A stretch of 7,217 nt of DNA, from contig DTZN01000087.1 of assembly GCA_012961365.1 (NCBI GenBank), forward strand, positions 1 to 7,217, written 5' to 3'. Source of the DNA: Hydrogenothermaceae bacterium (GTDB lineage: Bacteria; Aquificota; Aquificia; Aquificales; Hydrogenothermaceae). The translations under genes were made by a program, and so were the position numbers. Under the pieces are notes generated by a model. It ran no database searches. It saw only the letters and a list, made by a program, of their open reading frames with translations, and was not told the origin of the DNA. Shown here in pieces: positions 1 through 5,905 of this stretch (the first letter of the stretch is position 1; every line of letters starts with the position of its first letter).

Positions 1-1
1 A

Positions 2-1099
2 CCAGTAAAACCACCAAAATACAATAAAAAATCACTACCACATAGACCAGTAATATACGACAAAACAGGATTTAAGATAGAAGAAAATACTATAAAACTG
101 TCTCTATCAAAAGAACTAAAACAATTTTTAAAAAAGAAACATAACATAGATATAAGCTATCTAACTATTTACACAGGATTAGACTTAAGTAAGCTAAACA
201 TCTTAAACATACAAATAACACCTTACAAAGCATACGGAAACATTACATACAGGCTAAACATCGTATATGAGAAAGAAGTAGAAGAACCAAAACCACAAAC
301 AGATAGAGTTTTAGCGATAGACTATGGAGTATCAAATTTTGCAACCATTGTAATAGAAAAAGAAAAAACAAGCTATATAATAGATGGTAAAGGAATACAA
401 AGTTTACTGCGAGAATACCTAAAGAAATTAGCCAAATGGCAAAAGAAAAGAGATAACCTATTAAACAAGGGATTACTAACTAATAGAGTAGATAAAATAC
501 TACATAGGATACAAAAAAGGATAAACAACCTAATAAGAGATTATGCTCATAAAGTATCAAACCTGATAGTAGGGCTTGCAAGGAAATACAATATTTCAAC
601 AATAATAATAGGCAAACTGCAAGAGAGTAAAAACAAAGAAAGTAAACTATCAAGCATAATAGAGCAGATGTTAAGCTTATTACCACATGGCAGAGTATCA
701 AAGCAAATAGAATACAAGGCAAGAGAATACGGAATAAAAACAGTGCTTATAGATGAAAGTTATACTTCAGGTGTGGACAGTCTAAAAGAGCAGACTGTTT
801 CAAAAGAGAACTACACACCTGAAGCGAGGAAATACGGGGGATTGTTTAAGAGTATAATAGGGTTAATTAATGCAGATGTAAACGGGGCAAGGAACATATT
901 AAGGAAGTTTAAAAAGAGATTTCACGACTACATTACAGGTTTGAAACAAACAATAAGAATAAGAGTATTTGGGAAACTAAAAAGTAGCCCTAAGTCTGCC
1001 AAAATGTATGAGCAGATAGGGGTAGCAAGGTGTGGTGACCACCTGTCAGGGATAAGGCTTGCACAATACAAGCAATCTCCCTGTAAAGCCCTTGACTAA
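2..1099 (+). CDS. tnpB: TnpB (OrfB) RNA-guided nuclease, 5' end missing from the window
   Basis: The frame is open from base 2 to the TAA at 1097-1099, giving 365 residues. Roughly 80-90 N-terminal residues are probably missing, judged from where RuvC-I normally lies. TnpB proteins use an omega RNA from the element's right end to cut DNA and help the element persist. Numbered within the window, RuvC-I is LAIDYGVSN with Asp107 (codon 320-322) and RuvC-III is NADVNGARN with Asp292 (codon 875-877). At RuvC-II the expected glutamate position reads IIIGKL (602-619), with Gly where Glu is usual. A candidate replacement is Glu252 in IDESYTS (749-769), where other TnpBs carry EYTS just before the zinc ribbon. 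The CxxC pairs of that ribbon are absent. The tail (about residues 331-365) is encoded by the structured right end. The ATG at 668 is internal. Activity cannot be judged without the N-terminus. Confidence 0.9.
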   Translation, partial: PVKPPKYNKKSLPHRPVIYDKTGFKIEENTIKLSLSKELKQFLKKKHNIDISYLTIYTGLDLSKLNILNIQITPYKAYGNITYRLNIVYEKEVEEPKPQTDRVLAIDYGVSNFATIVIEKEKTSYIIDGKGIQSLLREYLKKLAKWQKKRDNLLNKGLLTNRVDKILHRIQKRINNLIRDYAHKVSNLIVGLARKYNISTIIIGKLQESKNKESKLSSIIEQMLSLLPHGRVSKQIEYKAREYGIKTVLIDESYTSGVDSLKEQTVSKENYTPEARKYGGLFKSIIGLINADVNGARNILRKFKKRFHDYITGLKQTIRIRVFGKLKSSPKSAKMYEQIGVARCGDHLSGIRLAQYKQSPCKALD

Positions 1100-1117
1100 A
1101 AGTTAAGGGTAGTTCAC
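988..1117 (+). ncRNA. Candidate omega RNA (reRNA) scaffold overlapping the tnpB 3' end
   Basis: Four stem-loops can be drawn in succession. Stem 1 pairs CCCTA 988-992 with TAGGG 1017-1021 and TCTGC 995-999 with GCAGA 1012-1016, with a two-base bulge. Stem 2 pairs AGGTG 1028-1032 with CACCT 1040-1044. Stem 3 pairs CAGGGA 1047-1052 with TCCCTG 1078-1083 and encloses GCTTG 1057-1061 paired with CAAGC 1069-1073. Stem 4 pairs 1089-1096 with 1102-1109, with one G-U pair. GCAAG 1025-1029 can instead pair with CTTGC 1058-1062, as a pseudoknot or alternative fold. In TnpB systems the scaffold comes from exactly this place: the gene's 3' end plus the right end, with the guide just past the element boundary. 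The 5' limit is unknown and may lie upstream of 988. This was folded by eye, without energy calculation or homologues. Confidence 0.65.
1089..1109 (+). repeat. Subterminal right-end hairpin of the IS element
   Basis: CCCTTGAC (1089-1096) pairs with GTTAAGGG (1102-1109) around the loop TAAAA, an 8-bp stem with one G-T/G-U pair. The tnpB stop codon (1097-1099) lies in the loop. In IS605-group elements such imperfect hairpins are recognised by the TnpA transposase as single-stranded DNA, and the same bases form the last stem of the guide RNA. No T-run follows (the next bases are TAGTTCAC), so it does not look like an intrinsic terminator, and transcripts could continue into mutS2. Confidence 0.7.
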
Positions 1118-1125
1118 TCAAAAAT

Positions 1126-1134
1126 AAAGGGGAG
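1126..1134 (+). promoter_or_regulatory. Ribosome binding site of mutS2, just outside the IS end
   Basis: AAAGGGGAG ends 2 bases before the ATG at 1137. The AAGG core (1127-1130) has the more usual 6-base spacing. It lies within the first 17 bases of host DNA past the predicted element boundary at 1117, so the insertion spared the translation signal. I see no convincing -35/-10 pair between 1100 and 1125. Confidence 0.6.
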
Positions 1135-1136
1135 TA

Positions 1137-3452
1137 ATGAGACAAAGAGATTTAAACTTATTGGAATATGAGAAATTTTTAGAAAATTTGTCTAACTATA
1201 CTTTTAATGAAAAAACTAAAGAAAAAATAAAAAATCTAAAACCACAAACAAACGAAAATCAAGTAAAAAAAAGGATTAATCTTGTAAATGATTTTATAAA
1301 AATCTACGAAAGGGAAAGATTTTTCCCATTAAGTGAATTTCCAGATATAGAAAATCATTTAAAACTTTTGTCTATTGAAGAAAGTATATTATCGTCTTTA
1401 GAAATAAAGGACATAGAAACTATTTTAAGTATATCTAGACAAATTAAAAGGTTTTTACAAAACAGTATAAGAAAAGAAAATGAAGAAATATTTCAGTTAT
1501 ATAGAAAATTGTTTTCATCTCGTGAAATTGAAAGAATAATAAATGACAGTATCGATGAAGCAGGTTTTATAAAAGACAGTGCAAGCAGAGATTTGTCAAA
1601 AATCAGAAAAGAGATAAAAGAGATAGAAAGAAAAATTGTATCTATACTAGAAAACATTATACATAACTATAAATACGAAGATATAATCCAAGAAAAGATT
1701 ATAACAACAAGAAAAGAAAGATATGTAATACCTGTAAAGGAAAATTTTTCATCTAAACTAAAAGGAATAATTCATGATAGGTCTTCAACTGGACATACAG
1801 TTTTTGTTGAACCTATAAATATAGTTGAATTAAATAACAAATTATCTGATTTGAAAATAAGAGAGCAGATAGAAATAAGAAAAATTCTCAAATTTTTAAC
1901 AGATACAATAAGAAGTAGTTTAAGGGCAATAAGACAAACATTTGATGCAATAATTGAGTTTGATACACTTCTTGCTATAGCAAAATATAGTGTTGAGTTT
2001 AGTTGTAGTTTTCCAAAATTTTCTAAAAAAGTATCATTAAAAGAAGCAAAACACCCATTATTTTTAATGTCTAATAAAAAATTTAATCCTATTGATATAT
2101 TTATAGATAGTAAAAACAAAGGACTAATTATTACAGGACCAAACACAGGAGGAAAAACTGTAGCATTAAAAACTTTAGGTATTTTTTCTTTACTTATTCA
2201 AAGTGGAATACCTGTTCCTGCTTTAGAAAATAGTGAGATACCTATTTTTGAAGGTATTTTTGTTGATATTGGAGATTATCAGAGTATAGAAGCAAATCTT
2301 TCAACCTATTCTTGGCATATAAGCAATATTAAGGAAATTTTATCTAAAGTAAACGAAAATAGTCTTGTTTTGCTTGATGAACTTATACCCGGAACAGATC
2401 CAGATGAAGGAAGTGCAATAGGAATAGGAATACTCAAATTTTTAAAGGGAAAAGGAACATATACAGTTGCTACTTCTCATTTTAGACAGATAAAACTATT
2501 TGCATTGTCAGATGATTACTTTGAGGTTGCATCAGTAGGATTTGATAGAGAAAAACTTTTTCCAACATATACACTTCATTATAAAACTATAGGACAAAGT
2601 ATGGCTTTTTATATAGCAGAAAAACTTGGATTTTATAAAGAAATTTTAGAAGAAGCAAAAAAATACTTAAATGAAGAGAATATAAAATTAGATAAAGCTC
2701 TACAAAAACTGGAAGAATACAAAATCTTTTATGATGAAGAAAGCAAAAAAGTAAACCAGTTAAAAAAACAGTTAGAAGAAGAAAAAGAAAAATATCAAAA
2801 ACTAAATGAAGAACTAGAAAAATTAAAAAAACAAAAATGGAAAGAAAGTCTTAAAGAAATAGAAGAATTTGTAAAACAAGTAAAAAAAGAAGGTTATCAA
2901 ATTTTAGAAGAAATAAAAACATCAAAATCAGGAAAAGTTATAGAACAATTTGGTAAAAAAGTAAAACAGCAAGTATTAAACCAAAAAAAAGAAACCGAAG
3001 AAACTCTATTAGAATATCTAAACATTGGTGATAAGGTAAAGATAAAAGGTAAAAACACAATAGGAGAGATTATTTCCATAAGGGAAACAAAAGCAAATGT
3101 TAACTTTAATGGCTTAAAAATTTGGGTTCCATTAAAAGAGCTAGAAAGAATAGAAGATGTAAAAACAGAAAAGAAGACAAAATTTCATGTTAGAAGGAAA
3201 AAAGTTAATATAAAACCAGAAATTAATTTAATAGGACTAACAAAAGATGAAGCAATAAAAAGGCTTGAGGAGTTTCTAGATAAAGCTATTTTAGAAGGAT
3301 ATACATATCTACGAATAATCCATGGATATGGTTCAGGAGTTTTAAGAAAAGCAGTTAGAGAATATTTAGAAACTTCTCCTTATAGGTTAGAATTTAAAGA
3401 TGCAGAGTATAATGAAGGAGGAATGGGAGTGACTGTAGTTGAAGTAAAATAG
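1137..3452 (+). CDS. mutS2: MutS2 family ATPase/endonuclease
   Basis: The product has 771 residues, normal for MutS2, and its start LNLLEYEKFLENL matches the family N-terminus. MutS2 lacks the mismatch-recognition domain of MutS. Members bind branched DNA and restrain recombination (Thermus, Helicobacter) or act on collided ribosomes (Bacillus). The order is: N-terminal core and lever helices (about 1-310); ATPase with Walker A GPNTGGKT (334-341), Walker B LVLLDE (410-415) followed by GTDPDEGSA, and an H-loop TSHF; a long charged coiled coil (about 500-610); a KOW-like small barrel (about 628-672, beginning LNIGDKVKIKG); and a C-terminal Smr domain (about 694-771). The Smr HGxG motif is present (HGYG, 729-732), but the LDxR motif reads INLIG (696-700), so Asp and Arg are missing. 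It is the first gene of the probable repair operon, with 90 bases before pncA. The TnpB element lies directly upstream. Confidence 0.96.
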   Translation: MRQRDLNLLEYEKFLENLSNYTFNEKTKEKIKNLKPQTNENQVKKRINLVNDFIKIYERERFFPLSEFPDIENHLKLLSIEESILSSLEIKDIETILSISRQIKRFLQNSIRKENEEIFQLYRKLFSSREIERIINDSIDEAGFIKDSASRDLSKIRKEIKEIERKIVSILENIIHNYKYEDIIQEKIITTRKERYVIPVKENFSSKLKGIIHDRSSTGHTVFVEPINIVELNNKLSDLKIREQIEIRKILKFLTDTIRSSLRAIRQTFDAIIEFDTLLAIAKYSVEFSCSFPKFSKKVSLKEAKHPLFLMSNKKFNPIDIFIDSKNKGLIITGPNTGGKTVALKTLGIFSLLIQSGIPVPALENSEIPIFEGIFVDIGDYQSIEANLSTYSWHISNIKEILSKVNENSLVLLDELIPGTDPDEGSAIGIGILKFLKGKGTYTVATSHFRQIKLFALSDDYFEVASVGFDREKLFPTYTLHYKTIGQSMAFYIAEKLGFYKEILEEAKKYLNEENIKLDKALQKLEEYKIFYDEESKKVNQLKKQLEEEKEKYQKLNEELEKLKKQKWKESLKEIEEFVKQVKKEGYQILEEIKTSKSGKVIEQFGKKVKQQVLNQKKETEETLLEYLNIGDKVKIKGKNTIGEIISIRETKANVNFNGLKIWVPLKELERIEDVKTEKKTKFHVRRKKVNIKPEINLIGLTKDEAIKRLEEFLDKAILEGYTYLRIIHGYGSGVLRKAVREYLETSPYRLEFKDAEYNEGGMGVTVVEVK

Positions 3453-3530
3453 ACATAAAAAGCAAAAAAATATTTTGGATTTAGAGAAAATATGAAAAAT
3501 GTCTATACCAATTTTGAATATAAAATAATG

Positions 3531-3537
3531 AAGGAGG
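3531..3537 (+). promoter_or_regulatory. Strong Shine-Dalgarno that fixes the pncA start
   Basis: AAGGAGG lies 5 bases before the ATG at 3543, ideal spacing and a near-perfect match to the 16S 3' end. It rules in favour of 3543 over the in-frame ATGs at 3492 and 3528. The rest of the 90-base gap after mutS2 holds only A-rich sequence, with no clear terminator or promoter. Confidence 0.85.
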
Positions 3538-3542
3538 GAAAA

Positions 3543-4130
3543 ATGAGAATAAAAATAAATCCCTTTGATGCTATTATAGTTGTTGATATGCAAAATGATT
3601 TTATGCCTGATGGGATTTTACCTGTTCCAGATGCAGATAAAATTATTCCTACTGTTAACTCATATATAAAACTATTTGAAGAGAAAGCTTTACCAGTATT
3701 TTTTACAAGAGATTGGCATCCTAAAAATCATATCTCATTTCAAGGGTATGGAGGAATATGGCCTCCACATTGTGTAAAAGATACTAAAGGAGCAAAATTT
3801 CATAAAGATTTATATTTCCCAGCAGATAATAAATTTATCATTTCAAAAGGAACTTCAGATGATTTTGATGCTTATTCAGGTTTTCAAGGGACTATTTTAG
3901 ATAAACTTTTAAAAGAAAGAGGAATAAAAAGAATTTTTGTCTGTGGAGTAGCAACAGATTACTGTGTAAAAAATACGGTTTTAGGGGGATTAAATTTGGG
4001 ATATCAAGTTTTCGTTTTAGAAGATGCAATAAAAGGAGTAAATATAAAACCAAATGATAGTAAAAAAGCTGTAAACACAATGTTAGAAAATGGAGCTATT
4101 CTTATAACAAAAGAGGATATTACAAATTGA
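3543..4130 (+). CDS. pncA: Nicotinamidase (isochorismatase-like hydrolase)
   Basis: This is a cytoplasmic enzyme of 195 residues that hydrolyses nicotinamide to nicotinate and ammonia for NAD salvage by the Preiss-Handler route. The PncA hallmarks are in order. VVDMQNDF carries the catalytic Asp15. DWHPKNHISF gives the metal ligands Asp57, His59 and His63. WPPHCVK gives a further probable metal ligand, His76. ISKGTSDDFDAYSGF carries the catalytic Lys102. CGVATDYCV carries the nucleophile Cys141, preceded by the Val-Ala of the usual cis-peptide segment. The complete triad and metal site favour nicotinamidase over isochorismatase or other cysteine hydrolases of the fold, and the length fits. 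The start at 3543 is chosen for its AAGGAGG site and because the family begins close to the DMQNDF strand. The TGA stop overlaps the TTG start of polA, indicating co-translation. Confidence 0.93.
   Translation: MRIKINPFDAIIVVDMQNDFMPDGILPVPDADKIIPTVNSYIKLFEEKALPVFFTRDWHPKNHISFQGYGGIWPPHCVKDTKGAKFHKDLYFPADNKFIISKGTSDDFDAYSGFQGTILDKLLKERGIKRIFVCGVATDYCVKNTVLGGLNLGYQVFVLEDAIKGVNIKPNDSKKAVNTMLENGAILITKEDITN
4111..4117 (+). promoter_or_regulatory. Ribosome binding site of polA inside the end of pncA
   Basis: AAGAGGA lies 9 bases before the TTG at 4127 and inside the pncA coding sequence. It supports the TTG start, for which no in-frame ATG is available nearby. The start and the pncA stop share TTGA (4127-4130), a classic arrangement for translational coupling. 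Confidence 0.6.
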
Positions 4131-5905
4131 ATTTTGAGTATATAACAGATACAAAAAAAGCTTTAGATAAACTGGACAGCTTAGAAAATGAGCCTTTTTT
4201 ATTTTTAGATACAGAAATTGTTATAAAAGATTTTAAAAATATAGATTTTTTTACAGATAAAATTAGATTAATCCAGATTGGGACAATAAACAAAAAGATT
4301 TTTGTATTTGATTTATTCAAAACAAATAAAAACAAACTACAACCAAAATTAAAGAAACTATTAGAAAATAAGGGAATTATAGGTCATAATCTAAAATTTG
4401 ATATTAAATTTTTAAAAACAAACTTAGATATATTCCCAACAAATGTTTTTGATACAATGATAGCTTCCCAAATTTTATCAGAAGGAAAAGATGAAAAACA
4501 TTCACTTCTTGCAGTATCAAAAAGGGAAGCAAATTTGCAATTAGATAAAACATATCAAAGCTCAACATGGAACTTAGAAAACCTTACAGAAGAACAGATA
4601 AAATACTCTGCTAAAGATGTTTTAGCTCTAATAGAAATATTTCCATCTTTAAGAGATAAACTAAATAAGATAGAAACACCTCACAAAGCAACAGGTAAAG
4701 TTTATGAAATTTTTAAAGTCAAAAATCCAGTATCAGCAGTTGAGTTTACATTTGTTCCATATTTAGCATTAATAGAACTAAAAGGAATGCCTATATCAAA
4801 AGAAAAATTAGATAGCTTGTTAAATGAAATTTCTTCAAAATATCAAAGGCTATACATAGATTTTATAAGACAGTATGGAGTTGACCCATTTTCTCCTCAA
4901 AAAGTTTCAAACTGGCTAATAAATAAATTAAACTTATCCCTTCCTAAAACAGAAAAAGGTTCTTATTCTTCTCAAGATAAAGTCTTAAAAAAATTTTTAG
5001 ATAAAAAGCCTGTTCAAAAGCTACTTGAAATAAGGCATACAAAAAAACTATTAGACAAACTAAAAGAACTAAAACAATATACGAAAGAAGATACAAAAAC
5101 AACATACAAAGTTCACAGTGATTACAGACAAATAGGAGCCCCAACAGGTAGAATGTCTTCATCTAGACCTAATTTACAAAATATTACATATGAAATTAGA
5201 AAATTATTTGAAGCAAAAGAAGGCTACAAACTAATAATAGCTGACTATTCTCAAATAGAACTTCGTATAGCATCAGAATACGTAAATGAAGACACAATGA
5301 TAAAAGCCTTTAAAGAAGGTAAAGACCTTCACAAGTTTACAGCTTCACTAATTACAGGAAAACCTTACGAAGAAATTACAAAAGAAGAAAGAAAACTTGC
5401 AAAAGCAATAAATTTTGGATTAATTTATGGAATTTCTCCAAAATCCCTAATGGAATATGCAGTAAACAATTACGGAGTGGAAATAACCTTAAAAGAAGCT
5501 AAAGAATTCCATGAAAAATTCTTCCAATACTACAAAAGTTTTAAACAGTGGCATGATAATATAAAAGAAAAACTAAAAAAACAACATAAAATAACAGTTG
5601 TCTCACTACTTGGCAGAAGAATGAAAACAAGTAAATTTACAGATGCAGTAAATTATCCAATTCAGGCAACAGGTAGTGATATGTTAAAAATGGCAGTAAA
5701 CTTCTTTTATAGGTTAAAAGGAGATTTAGATGCATATATAATAAATTTAGTTCATGATGAAATAATTGTAGAAGTAAAAGAAGAAAATACAAAGCAAGCA
5801 AAAAAAATACTAGAAGAAAGTATGTTAAAAGCAGGGAAAATACTATTAAAAAAAGTTCCTGTGGAATATGAAGTATCAATAGCAAACAATTGGTCAGAAA
5901 AGTAA
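4127..5905 (+). CDS. polA: DNA polymerase I, short Aquificota type: proofreading exonuclease plus polymerase, no 5' nuclease
   Basis: This family A DNA polymerase has 592 residues, against roughly 830-930 for a full-length Pol I, because the N-terminal 5'-3' nuclease domain is absent. The 3'-5' exonuclease is apparently intact: ExoI LDTE (Asp28, Glu30), ExoII GHNLKFD (Asn88, Asp92) and ExoIII YSAKD (Tyr160, Asp164). The polymerase domain has RPNLQNI (347-353), motif A ADYSQIELR with Asp373, the O-helix Arg422, Lys426, Phe430 and Tyr434 in RKLAKAINFGLIYG, and motif C VHDE with Asp544. Phe at 430, equivalent to Taq Phe667, predicts discrimination against dideoxynucleotides. It starts with TTG, and its first residues NFEYIT line up with the Aquifex enzyme as I recall it. 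The likely role is gap filling in replication and repair, with primer removal left to another nuclease. It overlaps pncA by 4 bases and abuts recO. Confidence 0.96.
   Translation: MNFEYITDTKKALDKLDSLENEPFLFLDTEIVIKDFKNIDFFTDKIRLIQIGTINKKIFVFDLFKTNKNKLQPKLKKLLENKGIIGHNLKFDIKFLKTNLDIFPTNVFDTMIASQILSEGKDEKHSLLAVSKREANLQLDKTYQSSTWNLENLTEEQIKYSAKDVLALIEIFPSLRDKLNKIETPHKATGKVYEIFKVKNPVSAVEFTFVPYLALIELKGMPISKEKLDSLLNEISSKYQRLYIDFIRQYGVDPFSPQKVSNWLINKLNLSLPKTEKGSYSSQDKVLKKFLDKKPVQKLLEIRHTKKLLDKLKELKQYTKEDTKTTYKVHSDYRQIGAPTGRMSSSRPNLQNITYEIRKLFEAKEGYKLIIADYSQIELRIASEYVNEDTMIKAFKEGKDLHKFTASLITGKPYEEITKEERKLAKAINFGLIYGISPKSLMEYAVNNYGVEITLKEAKEFHEKFFQYYKSFKQWHDNIKEKLKKQHKITVVSLLGRRMKTSKFTDAVNYPIQATGSDMLKMAVNFFYRLKGDLDAYIINLVHDEIIVEVKEENTKQAKKILEESMLKAGKILLKKVPVEYEVSIANNWSEK

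Larger units (their letters stand above)
1..1117 (+). mobile_element. Right part of an IS200/IS605-type or tnpB-only insertion element (left end off-window)
   Basis: The stretch consists of the 3' part of a tnpB gene followed by a hairpin-rich right end. The last hairpin (1089-1109) has the loop TAAAA and is followed by GTAGTTCAC, ending at 1117. From memory this matches the usual design of IS605-group right ends: a subterminal hairpin, then a short single-stranded cleavage motif. These elements lack terminal inverted repeats and usually do not duplicate the target, so the exact boundary is inferred. The left end, any TnpA Y1 transposase and the target motif (TAM) lie before the window. TnpB uses the leucine codons CTA and TTA about equally (about 14 each by hand count), whereas mutS2 strongly prefers TTA, which fits a mobile origin. 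The element stops about 19 bases before the mutS2 start codon. Confidence 0.8.

Noticed and set aside
480..722. Minus-strand open frame of 80 codons, rich in Leu
   Set aside because: It is antisense to tnpB. The hydrophobic translation is what A-rich coding DNA gives on the reverse strand, and there is no start signal or domain.
668..1099. Separate small gene starting at ATG 668
   Set aside because: The same frame is open back to base 2 and encodes RuvC-I and the rest of TnpB, so this ATG is an internal methionine.
1089..1109. Intrinsic terminator after tnpB
   Set aside because: The hairpin is followed by TAGTTCAC and not a T-run, and it fits better as the IS right-end hairpin.
1265..1272. 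Eight-A run in mutS2 (also 2983-2990, and 5800-5807 in polA) as a phase-variation or frameshift site
   Set aside because: Such runs are expected in DNA this A-rich, all reading frames are intact, and no alternative-frame product follows them.
1772..2146. Minus-strand open frame of 124 codons inside mutS2
   Set aside because: It lies wholly opposite the conserved MutS2 core and Walker A region and shows no recognisable motif; other antisense frames at 2897-3079, 3387-3593, 3892-4080, 4120-4335, 4944-5162 and 5637-5930 were dismissed on the same grounds.
3464..3478. CAAAA...TTTTG inverted repeat after mutS2 as a terminator
   Set aside because: The stem is only about 5 bp and almost all A-T, so it is not distinguishable from chance here.
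3492..3542. Upstream ATG giving the nicotinamidase 17 more residues
   Set aside because: The extra residues have no family counterpart and the strong AAGGAGG site lies inside them, correctly spaced for the ATG at 3543.
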